From Streptomyces bungoensis (GTDB taxonomy: Bacteria; Actinomycetota; Actinomycetes; Streptomycetales; Streptomycetaceae): DNA of 64,000 bases. Shown here piece by piece: positions 1 to 9,281 of this stretch; within the stretch, counting starts at the first letter, position 1; every line of letters starts with the position of its first letter. The stretch is taken from assembly GCF_001514215.1 (NCBI RefSeq), contig NZ_KQ948855.1, forward strand, positions 157,710 through 221,709. The letters are read 5' to 3'. Under the pieces are notes generated by a model. That model had not been told where the DNA came from. It ran no database searches and worked only from the letters and a program-made list of their open reading frames with translations. The position numbers and the translations under genes were made by a program.

Positions 1-268
1 GCGCGGCTCCCCTCCGCCCTCGCGTGACCGCTGGAACTGCGGCGGGGAGGAGGAGCGGGAAGGGCAGGGGCGTGCCTTGTTCCGCGCCGCGCCGCCCCTG
101 CACTGCACCCCCGCTTGCCCGCCCCCGCTGTCCGAGCCGGACGGCCCGTGAGCCCCGCCCCCGTTGGCTCCCGGCTCCCCCCTCAAGCCACCCTCGCGTC
201 ACCGCCGCCACTCCGGTGGAGACGAGGCGGCGCGGGATGCAGGGAGGAGCGCAATTCCCGGCCCTCCC

Positions 269-1657
269 TCACGGCAGGACCCGGCACAGTGCCTCCAGGG
301 CTCCCGTCCAGGCGCCGTCCGGGGGTGTTCCGTAGCCGACGACCAGGGCGTCCAGTGGGTCGGTGGCGGCCTCGGGGTGGCGGTGGAGGGACAGGCCGTG
401 CAGGGCCAGGCCCTGCCAGGCGGCCGCCTGGACCACCGGTTGTTCGGTGCCGGGCGGCAGTCGCAGCACCGCGTGGAGGCCGGCCGCGATGCCGGTGACC
501 CGGACGTCCGGCGCGCGGTCGGCCACGGCCGCCGCCAGGGCGTCCCGGCGGCGGCGGTAGCGCAGGCGGGCGGCGCGGACGTGGCGGTCGTAGGCGCCGG
601 ACGCCATGAACTCGGCCAGGGTGAGCTGGTCTAGGACGCCCACCGTGTCGGCGTGGCCCTTGGCCGCGGTCGCCTCCTCCACCAGGGACGGCGGGAGCAC
701 CATCCAGCCCAGGCGCAGTCCGGGGGCGAGGGACTTGCTGGCGGTGCCGAGGTGGACGACCCGGTCGGGGTCCAGGCCCTGGAGGGCGCCGACGGGCTGG
801 CGGTCGTAGCGGAACTCCCCGTCGTAGTCGTCCTCCAGGACCAGCCCGCCGGTGCGCCGCGCCCAGTCGACGACGGCCGTCCGCCGGTCGGGGTGCAGCG
901 CGGTGCCCATCGGGAACTGGTGGGCGGCGGTGAGCAGGACGGCGCCCTCGCTACCCAACGGACGGGTGTCCGTGCCCAGTTCGTCGTACGGGAGGGCCGG
1001 GGTGGCTAGGCCCGCGTCGCGCAGGAGCGCCCGGTGGACGTCCAGGCCGTAGGACTCCACGGCCACCGTGCGCACCCCGCGGGCCCGCAGCACCGTGCCG
1101 AGGATCCGCAGGGCGTGGGAGAAGCCCGCGGTGACGACGATCGCCTCGGGGTCGGTGCGCACCCCCCGGGCGCGGGCCAGGTAGCCCGCGAGGGCGGCGC
1201 GCAGCTCGGGGCGGCCGCGCGGGTCGCCGTAGCCGAGCGCCTGGAAGGGCGCGCCCGCCAGCGCGCGGCGGGCGGCCTTGAGCCACTCGGCGCGGGGGAA
1301 GGAGGCGAGGTCGGGGATGCCCGCGACGAGGCTGTAGGTGGGGCCGCCCGGTGCGCGGCGCCGGGGGGCGGCGGCCGCGGGCGGGGGCACGGCGCGCTCG
1401 GCCACCCGGGTCCCGGAGCCCTGGCGGGCGGTGAGCCAGCCCTCGGCGACCAGGTCGGCGTAGGCCTCGGCGACGGTGTTGCGGGCGATGCCGAGGTCGG
1501 CGGCCAGGGCGCGGGAGGAGGGCAGCCGGGTGCCCGGGGCGAGGCGGCCGGTGCGGACGGCGTCCCGCAGCGCGTCGGTCAGGCCGCGGCGCAGGCCGCT
1601 GGACCCGGCCGGTTCCAGGTGCAGGTCCACGCCCAGAGTGGCCCATGATTTCGCCAT
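269..1657 (-). CDS. MocR/PdxR-type PLP-dependent transcriptional regulator
   Basis: A 462-residue regulator made of an N-terminal GntR winged helix-turn-helix (about residues 15-85) fused to a fold-type I aminotransferase-like domain (about 105-460). The PLP lysine is visible as K308 in TASKSLAPG, with EDDYDGEFRY (275-284) in the cofactor pocket. MocR proteins normally use PLP or an amino-compound adduct as effector and often control a divergent gene. Here only 46 bp separate its ATG from the rightward carboxymuconolactone decarboxylase operon, so that operon is the likely target together with its own gene. The choline/betaine operon further right is a possible second target, but nothing in the sequence proves it. 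Family assignment is firm and the effector is unknown. Confidence 0.92.
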   Translation of the reverse strand: MAKSWATLGVDLHLEPAGSSGLRRGLTDALRDAVRTGRLAPGTRLPSSRALAADLGIARNTVAEAYADLVAEGWLTARQGSGTRVAERAVPPPAAAAPRRRAPGGPTYSLVAGIPDLASFPRAEWLKAARRALAGAPFQALGYGDPRGRPELRAALAGYLARARGVRTDPEAIVVTAGFSHALRILGTVLRARGVRTVAVESYGLDVHRALLRDAGLATPALPYDELGTDTRPLGSEGAVLLTAAHQFPMGTALHPDRRTAVVDWARRTGGLVLEDDYDGEFRYDRQPVGALQGLDPDRVVHLGTASKSLAPGLRLGWMVLPPSLVEEATAAKGHADTVGVLDQLTLAEFMASGAYDRHVRAARLRYRRRRDALAAAVADRAPDVRVTGIAAGLHAVLRLPPGTEQPVVQAAAWQGLALHGLSLHRHPEAATDPLDALVVGYGTPPDGAWTGALEALCRVLP

Positions 1658-1691
1658 GGAAATGGACCATACTCCTGGGCTGCCCGGCTCC

Positions 1692-1697
1692 TAGGGT
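1692..1697 (+). promoter_or_regulatory. Probable -10 hexamer of the CMD operon
   Basis: TAGGGT ends six bases before the ATG at 1704, which would give a leaderless or nearly leaderless transcript, common in Streptomyces. No convincing -35 box was seen. The 9-bp palindrome ATGGACCAT at 1661-1669 lies between the divergent starts and is a plausible part of a MocR operator. Confidence 0.45.
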
Positions 1698-1703
1698 CGA
1701 AGC

Positions 1704-2204
1704 ATGACCACAGCAGAGGAAACCGTCGAGTACGCCGCCGAACACGCACCGCGACTGGAGTGGGCCAAGCACGCCCCCGAGGTCTACAAGGCGATGATCC
1801 GCCTGGACGCCGCGGCCCGGCGGGGCCTGGACCCCAAGCTGGGCGAGCTGGTGAAGATCCGCGCCTCGCAGCTCAACCACTGCGCCTTCTGCCTCGACAT
1901 GCACACCAAGGACGCCCTCGCGGCCGGCGAGACCGTGGAGCGGATCGTGCAGCTCGGCGCCTGGGAGGAGTCCCGGCATTTCTACACGGAGAAGGAGCTC
2001 GCCGCGATCGAGCTGACCGAGGCGGTCACCGTGCTCACCGACGGCTTCGTGCCCGACGAGGTGTACGAGCGGGCAGCCGAGCACTTCGAGGAGGCGGAGC
2101 TGGCGCAGCTGATCGCCGCGATCACCGTGATCAACGCCTGGAACCGGTTCGGCGTGACGTGCCGGCTGGCGCCGGGCCACTACCAGCCGGGGCAGCACGG
2201 GTGA
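1704..2204 (+). CDS. Carboxymuconolactone decarboxylase (AhpD-like) protein 1
   Basis: A 166-residue all-helical CMD/AhpD-family protein. The redox-type motif CAFCLDMH, preceded by RASQLNH, is present around residues 57-64 and is the signature of the alkylhydroperoxidase-like subset with a CxxC pair and following His. Such proteins act as peroxidase or thiol-disulfide partners and often form hexamers. It is the first gene of three whose stops and starts overlap as GTGA, so the trio is probably co-translated. A close paralogue follows immediately, so the two may form a hetero-oligomer. The substrate is unknown. Confidence 0.9.
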   Translation: MTTAEETVEYAAEHAPRLEWAKHAPEVYKAMIRLDAAARRGLDPKLGELVKIRASQLNHCAFCLDMHTKDALAAGETVERIVQLGAWEESRHFYTEKELAAIELTEAVTVLTDGFVPDEVYERAAEHFEEAELAQLIAAITVINAWNRFGVTCRLAPGHYQPGQHG

Positions 2205-2674
2205 GCCGTACCCAGGTGCTGGACCGGCAGGTCGGCGCGGCGATGTCCGCGCTGAGCCCGGCCGCGAAGCGAGGGCTCGGCGATCCGGTCCTCGCCGAGC
2301 TGGTGACGGTCCGCGCCTCGCAGCTCGACCACTGCGCCTTCTGCCTGGACATGCACCTGCGCCTGGCCCGCGAGCAGGGGGTGGGCGAGCAGCGGCTCGG
2401 GCTCCTCGACGCCTGGGAGGAGGCCGGGGACCTCTGCAGCGAGCGGGAGCGGGCCGCGCCGGCACTGACCGAGGCGGTGACCGTGCTCGCTGGGGGCGCC
2501 TCCCAGGCTTTCGGCTCCGGGGGAGGATTCGTGCCCGACGAGGTGTACGAGAAGGCCGCCGAGCACTTCGGCGAGGCCGAACTCGCCCATCCGACCGGCC
2601 TGATCGCCGCCGTCAACGGCTGGAACCGGATCATGGTCAGCCGCCGTGTCGCACCCGGGGGGTACCAGCCGTGA
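2201..2674 (+). CDS. Carboxymuconolactone decarboxylase (AhpD-like) protein 2
   Basis: A 157-residue paralogue of the preceding gene, keeping RASQLDHCAFCLDMH and the C-terminal FVPDEVYE...AAEHF...NGWNR block. The GTG start at 2201 overlaps the upstream TGA as GTGA and was chosen for this reason. Compared with the paralogue it carries ten extra residues (GGASQAFGSGG region) just before FVPDEVYE, encoded by a palindromic 36-bp DNA element. The region after the insertion also diverges (ELAHPTGLIAAV). The insertion sits in what is a short loop in the paralogue, so the protein may still fold. It overlaps the next gene by GTGA. Confidence 0.85.
   Translation: MSRTQVLDRQVGAAMSALSPAAKRGLGDPVLAELVTVRASQLDHCAFCLDMHLRLAREQGVGEQRLGLLDAWEEAGDLCSERERAAPALTEAVTVLAGGASQAFGSGGGFVPDEVYEKAAEHFGEAELAHPTGLIAAVNGWNRIMVSRRVAPGGYQP
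2491..2526. repeat. GC-rich palindromic element inserted in frame in CMD2
   Basis: A 36-bp stretch beginning TGGGGGCGCCTCCC and ending CTCCGGGGGAGG can fold as CCTCCC (2499-2504) against GGGAGG (2521-2526), with an overlapping GGCGCC palindrome. It accounts for the 30 extra bases relative to the paralogous gene. It resembles the short palindromic repeats, of the TGGGGG...GGGGGAG kind, that I recall as dispersed in Streptomyces intergenic regions. No second copy was noticed in this window. Confidence 0.55.
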
Positions 2675-3390
2675 ACCACGTGGACACGTTCCGCGCCCTG
2701 CACCACCGGCGCGCGCCCGGCGACCCGCTGGTCCTGCCCGGCCCCTGGGACGCGGCCAGTGCCCGGGTGCTGGCGGACGCCGGCCACCCGGCGCTCGCCA
2801 CGCCGAGCGCGGGCGTCGCCGCCAGTCTCGGGTACGCGGACGGGGCGACCCCGGCCGGTGAGATGTTCGCGGCCGTGGCCCGGATCGCCCGGGCGGTGGA
2901 CGTGCCGGTGTCGGCCGACGTCGAGGACGGCTACGGGCTCGCGCCGAAGGAGCTGGTGGAGCGGCTGCTGGAGGCGGGGGCCGTCGGCTGCAACCTGGAG
3001 GACTCGGCCGGGGGCGTCCTCAAGGACCCCCGCCGGCACGCCGAGTTCCTCGCCGAGGTGCGCTCGGCCGCGGGCCGCCAGTTGTTCGTCAACGCCCGCG
3101 TCGACACCTTCGTCCACGGTGACGGCGACCCCGAGAGGGCCATCGAGCGGGCGGCGCTGTACGTGGCCGCCGGCGCCGACTGCGTGTACCCGATCCTCGC
3201 CCCGGTGGACGTGCTGCCGCTGCTGCGGTCCGGGATCCGGGGCCCGCTGAACGTGCTGGCCCGCCTGGACGGCGAGGGCCCCTCGCCCGCCGCGCTCGGC
3301 GAACTCGGGGCCACCCGCGTCACGTTCGGTCCGGGACTCCAGCGGCGGGCCGCGGCGGCGCTGCGGGAGATCGCCGCCGGGCTCGGCTGA
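2671..3390 (+). CDS. Isocitrate lyase/phosphoenolpyruvate mutase family protein
   Basis: A 239-residue (beta/alpha)8 protein of the PEP mutase/ICL superfamily. Recognisable segments are PGPWDAASARVLADAG near the N-terminus, SADVEDGYG (metal and phosphate site region) and NARVDTF. The KKCGH catalytic motif of true isocitrate lyase is absent, so it is not the glyoxylate-shunt enzyme. Family members include PEP mutase, carboxyphosphonoenolpyruvate mutase and 2-methylisocitrate lyase, and many short ones such as this are uncharacterised C-C or P-C lyases. The GTG start overlaps the stop of the preceding gene as GTGA, so it is translationally coupled to the CMD pair. The reaction is unknown. Confidence 0.85.
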   Translation: MNHVDTFRALHHRRAPGDPLVLPGPWDAASARVLADAGHPALATPSAGVAASLGYADGATPAGEMFAAVARIARAVDVPVSADVEDGYGLAPKELVERLLEAGAVGCNLEDSAGGVLKDPRRHAEFLAEVRSAAGRQLFVNARVDTFVHGDGDPERAIERAALYVAAGADCVYPILAPVDVLPLLRSGIRGPLNVLARLDGEGPSPAALGELGATRVTFGPGLQRRAAAALREIAAGLG

Positions 3391-3396
3391 ACCGGC

Positions 3397-4344
3397 TCAG
3401 GACAGCCACTTCTTCCAGACGTCGGGGTGGCTGTCCACCCACTTCTTCGCCGCGTCCTCGGGGCTCAGCTTCTGGTCGGCGATCATCAGCGAGACCTCGT
3501 TCTGGTCCTCGGTCGTCCACCGGAACCTCTTCAGGAACGCGGCCGCCTCGCCGCCCGACTTCGCGAAGCCGGCGTTGAGGTACTTCTGCAGCGGGGTGTG
3601 CGGGTAGGCGCAGGCGACCTTGGCCGCGTCGGCGTCGCAGCCGTCCTTGTACGGCGGCAGCTTCACCTCCGTCATCGGAACCTTCTTGAACAGCCACTGC
3701 GGCGCGTACCAGTACGTCAGGAACGGCTTCTTCTCCTTGGCGAACTGCTTCATCTGGGTGATCTGCGCCGCCTCGGACCCGGCGAAGACGACCTGGTAGT
3801 CGAGCTTCAGGTTCTTCACCAGGGCCTTGTCGTTGGTGACGTAGGACGGGGAGCCGTCCATGAGCTGGCCCTTGCCGCCGCTCTCCGCGGTGCGGAAGAG
3901 GGAGGCGTACTTGTTCAGGTTCCGCCAGTCGGTGATGTCGGGGTGCTGCTTGGCGAGGTACGTCGGCACGAACCAGCCGATGTGCCCGGTGACCCCGAGC
4001 CCCCCGGCGCGCCGGATCGTCCTCTTGTCGTCGACGTACCGCTTCTCCTGGTCGGGGTGGCCCCAGTCCTCCAGGATGGCGTCGACCCGGCCCTGGCTGA
4101 GCGCGTCCCAGGCGGGGACCTCGTCCACCTGGACGGTGTCGACGCGGTAGCCGAGCTTGTGCTCGAGCAGGTACTGGGCGACGGCCACGTTGGACTGCGC
4201 GCCCACCCAGGACTGCACGGACAGGGTGACCGTCTTCGCACCCTGCGCGTGGGCGAACGGGCTGGCCTGCTTGGTCATGTCGGCGGCGCCGCAGCCGGTG
4301 AGCAGCACGAGCGAGCTCGCCGCGGCGATGGTACGGAGGCGCAT
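3397..4344 (-). CDS. Glycine betaine/proline-type ABC transporter substrate-binding lipoprotein
   Basis: A 315-residue OpuAC/ProX-type binding protein. The N-terminus is a lipoprotein signal ending in LLTGC, with lipidated Cys18. The mature part contains the aromatic-rich segments typical of quaternary-amine binding pockets (SWVGAQSN, EDWGHPD, TGHIGWFVP, TYWYAPQWLF). It is the last gene of the leftward choline/betaine operon and lies one base beyond the permease stop codon. It should sit on the outer face of the membrane and pass glycine betaine, choline or a related osmolyte to the permease. The exact ligand cannot be read from sequence. Confidence 0.92.
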   Translation of the reverse strand: MRLRTIAAASSLVLLTGCGAADMTKQASPFAHAQGAKTVTLSVQSWVGAQSNVAVAQYLLEHKLGYRVDTVQVDEVPAWDALSQGRVDAILEDWGHPDQEKRYVDDKRTIRRAGGLGVTGHIGWFVPTYLAKQHPDITDWRNLNKYASLFRTAESGGKGQLMDGSPSYVTNDKALVKNLKLDYQVVFAGSEAAQITQMKQFAKEKKPFLTYWYAPQWLFKKVPMTEVKLPPYKDGCDADAAKVACAYPHTPLQKYLNAGFAKSGGEAAAFLKRFRWTTEDQNEVSLMIADQKLSPEDAAKKWVDSHPDVWKKWLS

Positions 4345-4345
4345 G

Positions 4346-6292
4346 TCAGGCTCCCTTCCCCGGGCGGCGTGCGGTGGGCTGGGTCACCCGGTCGAGCATC
4401 AGGCCCAGGCAGACGATGGCGGCACCGGCCACCAGGCCGGTCGCCAGGTCGCCCTGGGCGAGGCCGAACGCCACGTCGTAGCCGAGGGCGCCGCCGCCGA
4501 CCAGGCCGCCGATGATGACGACGGCGAGGACCAGGACGACGCCCTGGTTGACGGCGAGCAGCAGCGCACGCCGGGCGAGCGGGAGCTGCACCTGCCACAG
4601 CTGCTGGCGGCCGGTCGCGCCGAGCGAGCGCGCGGACTCCAGCGCGGCCGGGTCGACCTGGCGCAGGCCCTGCGCGGTGATCCGGACGACGGCGGGCAGG
4701 GCGTAGACGACGGCCGCGGCGACGGCCGGGGCGCGGCCCACGCCGAACAGGGCGACGACGGGGATCAGGTACACGAACTGCGGCATGGTCTGGAAGACGT
4801 CCAGGACGGGGCGCAGCGCGCGTTCGACGCGGTCGCTGCGGGCCGCGGCGATGCCGGTGGCGAAGCCCAGGACGAGGGTGACGGCGACGGCGGCGAGCAC
4901 CTGCGAGAGCGTGTCGAGCGCCGGCGACCACACGCCGAGCACACCGATCGCGGCCATGGCGAGGACGGCGGTCAGCGCGGTGCGCCAGGTGCCGATCAGC
5001 CAGGCCAGGGCGGCCACCACGAGCAGCACCGACCACCAGGGCAGCCACTGCAGGCCGCCGCGGACCGGGTCCAGGACCCAGGTGGTGAAGTGACCGGCCC
5101 AGTCGGCGGTGCCGCCGACGACGGGGACGCCGGAGTAGAGGTGGGCGGTCATCCAGTCGACGGCGTGGTTGACCGGTTCGGCGATGTTCAGGCTCCAGGA
5201 GGCGGGCCAGTCCAGGCGGCCGAGGAGGCGGGCGGCCAGGGCCGCGGCGACGGTGACGGCGAGGGCGTACGGCCAGCCGATCGTCCGGGGGCGGTCGGCC
5301 GCGCCGGTGGCCTGGCCCGCCGCGGCGGTCACCCGGTCCAGGACGACGGCGAGCAGCACGATCGGGATGCCGGCCGCGAGCGCCGCGCCGACGTCGACGG
5401 AGGCGAGGGCCTGGTAGACGCGGTCGCCGAGGCCGCCGGCGCCGATGACCGAGGCGATGACGGCCATGGACAGCGCCATCATGATCGTCTGGTTGAGGCC
5501 GAGCAGCAGTTCCTTGCGGGCCAGCGGGATCCGGGCGGTCAGCAGCCGCTGGCGGCGGGTGGCGCCGAGCGACTCCACGGCCTCCAGGACCTCGGGGTCG
5601 GCGCCGCGCAGGCCGAGCGCGGTGAGGCGGGCCATCGGCGGGGCGGCGTACACGACGGTGGCGAGGACGGCCGCGGGGACGCCGATGCCGAAGACCAGGA
5701 CGACGGGGAGGAGGTAGGCGAACGCCGGGAGCACCTGCATGGTGTCCAGCACCGGGCGCAGGGCGCGGTCCAGGCGGTCGGAGAGCCCGGCGGCGAGCCC
5801 GAGGAGGGTGCCGACGAGCACGGACGCGAGGACGGCGACGACCATGAGGGCCAGCGTCTGCATGGTCGGCACCCACATGCCGAGCACGCCGCAGGCCAGG
5901 AACGCCGCGGCCGTGCCCGCGGCCAGCCGGACGCCGGCGAAGCGCCAGGCCAGCAGGGCGCCGAACACCGTGACGCCGGCCCAGCCCGCCGCGAGGAGGG
6001 TGAGGTAGACGGCGCGCACGGAGAGGACCACCGCGTTGCTGACGTAGCCGAAGAAGTAGAGGAAGAGGGGGTGGCTGTCGCGGTTGTCGATGACCCAGTT
6101 GCTGGCCGCGGAGAGCGGCTTGTCCAGGCCGACGGTGAGGGCGTGCGGCCAGCTGCCGCTGCCCCAGCGGCTGTCGAGCAGCGGCACGAGGACCGCGGCG
6201 GCCAGGGCGAGCAGGGCGAGTTTGCCGGCGGCGCGGTGCCGGAGGACGCCGGGGAGCGTCGCGCGGGAGGTGGGGGCGGTGATCGTGGCCAT
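4346..6292 (-). CDS. Glycine betaine ABC transporter, fused double permease
   Basis: A 648-residue permease made of two tandem BPD_transp_1 domains, about residues 100-310 and 410-640. Each carries an EAA-type loop (EAVESLGATRRQRL and ESARSLGATGRQQL) that contacts the ATPase. OpuAB/ProW transporters usually have one such domain per chain and work as homodimers, so this protein supplies both halves of the channel from one gene. The ATG at 6292 overlaps the stop of the ATPase gene as ATGA. Expected to import glycine betaine or another quaternary amine with its neighbours. The fusion looks like an old tandem duplication because the halves have diverged. Confidence 0.92.
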   Translation of the reverse strand: MATITAPTSRATLPGVLRHRAAGKLALLALAAAVLVPLLDSRWGSGSWPHALTVGLDKPLSAASNWVIDNRDSHPLFLYFFGYVSNAVVLSVRAVYLTLLAAGWAGVTVFGALLAWRFAGVRLAAGTAAAFLACGVLGMWVPTMQTLALMVVAVLASVLVGTLLGLAAGLSDRLDRALRPVLDTMQVLPAFAYLLPVVLVFGIGVPAAVLATVVYAAPPMARLTALGLRGADPEVLEAVESLGATRRQRLLTARIPLARKELLLGLNQTIMMALSMAVIASVIGAGGLGDRVYQALASVDVGAALAAGIPIVLLAVVLDRVTAAAGQATGAADRPRTIGWPYALAVTVAAALAARLLGRLDWPASWSLNIAEPVNHAVDWMTAHLYSGVPVVGGTADWAGHFTTWVLDPVRGGLQWLPWWSVLLVVAALAWLIGTWRTALTAVLAMAAIGVLGVWSPALDTLSQVLAAVAVTLVLGFATGIAAARSDRVERALRPVLDVFQTMPQFVYLIPVVALFGVGRAPAVAAAVVYALPAVVRITAQGLRQVDPAALESARSLGATGRQQLWQVQLPLARRALLLAVNQGVVLVLAVVIIGGLVGGGALGYDVAFGLAQGDLATGLVAGAAIVCLGLMLDRVTQPTARRPGKGA

Positions 6293-7572
6293 CAGACGCC
6301 CTCCGTGCGGGGACGGGGCCGGCCCGCCGGGCGGTGCCGGCCGGGGGCCGCGGGTGCGCCGGCGCCCGTGGCCGGGCCGGTGCCGGCGGCGGGGGCCGGG
6401 CCGGTGCCGGCGGCGGGGGCCGCGGGTGCGTCGGCGTCGGCGCGCGCGGGGGTGGCGGTGTCGGCGTCGGTGGCCGCGGTCCCGGTGGCGGGACGGTCGG
6501 TGTCGGTCACGCCGGCCACCACGCCCAGCAGGTGGGCGTGGTCGACGACGCCGACGCACCGGCCCTGGTCCATCACGCGGGCCGGGGCGCCCGCGCGGGC
6601 CACCGCCTCGATGGCCTCGGAGACCGTGGCGCCGGGGCGTACCGCGGGACCGGTGGAGGTCTCGTCGGCGGTGGCGGGGCGCATGGCCGTGCGCACGGTC
6701 AGGACCTGCTCGCGGGGGACGTCGCGGACGAACTCGCGGACGTAGTCGTCGGCCGGGGAGGCGACGATCTCCTCGGGGGTGCCGAGCTGGACGACACGGC
6801 CGTCGCGCATGAGGGCGATGCGGTCGCCGAGTTTGAGGGCCTCGGAGAGGTCGTGGGTGATGAACACCATCGTGCGGCCCTCCTCGCCGTGCAGGCGGGC
6901 CACCTCGTCCTGCATGTCGCGCCGGATGAGCGGGTCCAGGGCGCTGAACGGTTCGTCGAACAGCAGCACCTCGGGGTCGACGGCCAGGGCGCGGGCCAGG
7001 CCGACGCGCTGGCGCTGGCCGCCGGAGAGCTGGCCGGGGCGGCGCTTCTCCATGCCCTCGAGGCCCACCTTGGCGATGAAGTCGGCGGCGCGCTCGCGGC
7101 GTTCGGACCTGCCGACGCCCTGGATCTCCAGGCCGTAGGCGACGTTGTCGAGGACCGTGCGGTGCGGGAGCAGGCCGAAGTGCTGGAAGACCATCGCGGC
7201 GCGGTGCCGGCGCAGTTCGCGCAGGCGGCCCTTGTCCATCGCGCGGACGTCCTCGCCGTCGATGGCGATGGTGCCGGCGGTCGGCTCGATCAGCCGGGTC
7301 AGGCAGCGGACCAGGGTGGACTTGCCGGAGCCGGACAGGCCCATGACGACGAAGACCTCGCCCTTGCGCACGTCGAAGGAGACGTCCCGGACGGCGGCCG
7401 TGCAGCCGGTGCGCGAGCGCAGCTCGGCCGGCTCCAGCGCGCTGAGTTCCGGGTCGGCCGGGACGCGGTCCGGCTTGGGGCCGAAGACCTTCCACAGGCC
7501 GTCGACGGAGAAGACGGGCGTGTCGGCGGTGTCGTTGGTGGGCGGCTTGCGGGTGGGGACGGTGAGGGTCAT
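6292..7572 (-). CDS. Glycine betaine/proline ABC transporter ATP-binding protein
   Basis: A 426-residue ProV/OpuAA-type ATPase. Walker A is GLSGSGKST (78-86), the signature is LSGGQRQRV, Walker B is [12 protein letters not shown], and the H-loop is FITHDLSEA. After the ATPase core there is one CBS-like segment ([14 protein letters not shown]...[14 protein letters not shown]), which in this family can sense ionic strength, then a low-complexity Ala/Pro/Thr/Gly tail including two APAAGTGPA repeats. Only one CBS unit is clear, where OpuAA has two. Start overlaps the upstream oxidase gene by 4 bp. It energises the fused permease that follows. Confidence 0.93.
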   Translation of the reverse strand: MTLTVPTRKPPTNDTADTPVFSVDGLWKVFGPKPDRVPADPELSALEPAELRSRTGCTAAVRDVSFDVRKGEVFVVMGLSGSGKSTLVRCLTRLIEPTAGTIAIDGEDVRAMDKGRLRELRRHRAAMVFQHFGLLPHRTVLDNVAYGLEIQGVGRSERRERAADFIAKVGLEGMEKRRPGQLSGGQRQRVGLARALAVDPEVLLFDEPFSALDPLIRRDMQDEVARLHGEEGRTMVFITHDLSEALKLGDRIALMRDGRVVQLGTPEEIVASPADDYVREFVRDVPREQVLTVRTAMRPATADETSTGPAVRPGATVSEAIEAVARAGAPARVMDQGRCVGVVDHAHLLGVVAGVTDTDRPATGTAATDADTATPARADADAPAAPAAGTGPAPAAGTGPATGAGAPAAPGRHRPAGRPRPRTEGV

Positions 7573-9101
7573 CGGCTCTCGCCTCCGATCAGGTCGACGG
7601 CCTTCTCCCCGACCATGAGCACCCCGATCATCGGGTTGACCGCGGTCATGGTCGGGAAGACGGAGGCGTCGGCGATGCGGATGCCGTCGAGGCCGCGGAT
7701 GCGCAGCTCCGGGTCCACTACGGCGAGTTCGTCGTCGGCGGCGCCCATCCTGCAGGTGCCGGCGGGGTGGTAGACGGTGTGGGCGACCTTGCGGGCGTAC
7801 TCGCTCAGTTCGGCGTCGCCGCTGATCTCCGGGCCCGGGCAGACCTCGCGCTTGAGCCAGCCCGCGAGCGGCTCCGTCCGCGCGATCTCGCGGGCGATGC
7901 GGATGCCGTCGACCAGGGTGCGGGCGTCGTAGTCCTCCTCGTCGGTGAAGTAGCGGAAGTCGAGGGCGGGCTTCACGGACGGGTCGGCGCTGGTCAGGTA
8001 CAGCCGGCCGCGGGACCTCGGCTTGGGGATGTTCGGGGTCATCGACACGCCGTACTGCGGGCGTTCGTAGCCCAGGCGCTCCGGGTTGTCCGTGAACGGG
8101 ATCTGGTAGAAGTGGAACATCAGGTCCGGGCCCGCGCCGCCGGGGTCGCGGCGGACGAACAGGCCCGCGTCGGAGTCCATCGCGGAGTTCTCCGGGATCG
8201 GCCCGTGGGTCTCCCAGACGATGACCGACTCGGGGTGGTCGAGCAGGTTCTCGCCGACACCCGGCAGGTCGTGGACGACCGGGATGCCGAGGGCCTCGAG
8301 GTCCTGGCGCGGTCCGATGCCCGAGTGCAGCAGCAGCCGCGGGGAGTCGACGGCGCCGGCGCACAGCACGACCTCCTGCCGGGCCCGTATCAGCAGCTCC
8401 TCGCCGTCCTTGGTGCGCACGTGGACGCCCTCGGCGCGGGTGCCGTCCAGTTCCAGCCGGTGGGCCCAGGTCTCCAGGTAGATGCGGAGGTTGGGGCGCT
8501 CCTCCATCACCGGGTGCAGGTAGGCGACGGAGGCGGAGGAACGTTTGTTGTCCTCGGGGTGGTAGGCGAGGTCGAAGAAGCCGACGCCCTCGGTGAACGG
8601 CTCGGCGTTGAAGCCCTCGACGCGGGGCACCCCGGTCGCGGCCTGCGCGGCGTCGACGAAGTCACGGGCGATGGCGTTCCGGTCGTTCTCGTCGACCGGG
8701 ACGATGTTGTTGAGGAGGCGGGCGTAGTAGGCCTCCATGGGGACGGCGCCCCAGCCCTTGGCGCCGGCCTCCTCCCACTCGTCCCAGTCGGAGGGGAGCG
8801 GCTTGAAGGAGATGAGGGTGTTGTGCGAGGAGCAGCCGCCGAGGACGCGGGCGCGGCTGTGCCGGATGTGGGAGTTGCCGCGGGGCTGCTCGGTGGTCGG
8901 GTAGTCGTAGTCGAGTTCGCCGCCGAGCAGGCCCATCCAGCGGCGCAGGGTCAGCACGTCGTCGCGGCCGACGTCGCTGGGGCCGCCCTCGATGACGGCG
9001 ACGGTGACGTCCGGGTTCTCCGTCAGCCGGGAGGCGATGACGGATCCGGCGGTGCCGCCGCCGATGACGACGTAGTCGAAATCGTGGGTGTGATCGGGCA
9101 T
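7569..9101 (-). CDS. GMC oxidoreductase, choline dehydrogenase-like
   Basis: A 510-residue glucose-methanol-choline oxidoreductase. The N-terminal dinucleotide fold [17 protein letters not shown] binds FAD, GMC signature 1 is near [12 protein letters not shown], and the C-terminal active-site block [13 protein letters not shown] carries the catalytic His. It is placed between an aldehyde dehydrogenase and a glycine-betaine importer, so the best reading is choline (or another amino alcohol) oxidation to the aldehyde. BetA-type enzymes are usually longer (about 550 residues), so related alcohols remain possible. The gene overlaps the ATPase gene by 4 bp. Confidence 0.87.
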   Translation of the reverse strand: MPDHTHDFDYVVIGGGTAGSVIASRLTENPDVTVAVIEGGPSDVGRDDVLTLRRWMGLLGGELDYDYPTTEQPRGNSHIRHSRARVLGGCSSHNTLISFKPLPSDWDEWEEAGAKGWGAVPMEAYYARLLNNIVPVDENDRNAIARDFVDAAQAATGVPRVEGFNAEPFTEGVGFFDLAYHPEDNKRSSASVAYLHPVMEERPNLRIYLETWAHRLELDGTRAEGVHVRTKDGEELLIRARQEVVLCAGAVDSPRLLLHSGIGPRQDLEALGIPVVHDLPGVGENLLDHPESVIVWETHGPIPENSAMDSDAGLFVRRDPGGAGPDLMFHFYQIPFTDNPERLGYERPQYGVSMTPNIPKPRSRGRLYLTSADPSVKPALDFRYFTDEEDYDARTLVDGIRIAREIARTEPLAGWLKREVCPGPEISGDAELSEYARKVAHTVYHPAGTCRMGAADDELAVVDPELRIRGLDGIRIADASVFPTMTAVNPMIGVLMVGEKAVDLIGGESR

Positions 9102-9281
9102 CGGGTGGTTACTCCAGTGGGGTGGGAGGTCGAACGGGGTGCGGCAGCGGGTCCGCCGGCGGTGCTGTGGGGGTTCCGCCGGCGGGCCCGCTCTCCGGGC
9201 TTCGGGGGGTCGGCCGGTGAGTGACGGGGCGGGCGCCCGGCCCGGCGTGGGCCGGTGGCGCCGCGCCGGGGTCCCGGACGG

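Noticed and set aside
1..268. Several overlapping short plus-strand frames at the left edge
   Set aside because: Arg/Pro-rich and compositional, with no ribosome site or domain. The region is treated as spacer downstream of the MocR gene.
4157..6745. 862-codon open frame on the plus strand antisense to the betaine transporter
   Set aside because: Composition is Gly/Asp/Arg/Gln-rich without any domain, and the opposite strand has clear ABC transporter genes. It is a high-GC antisense shadow.
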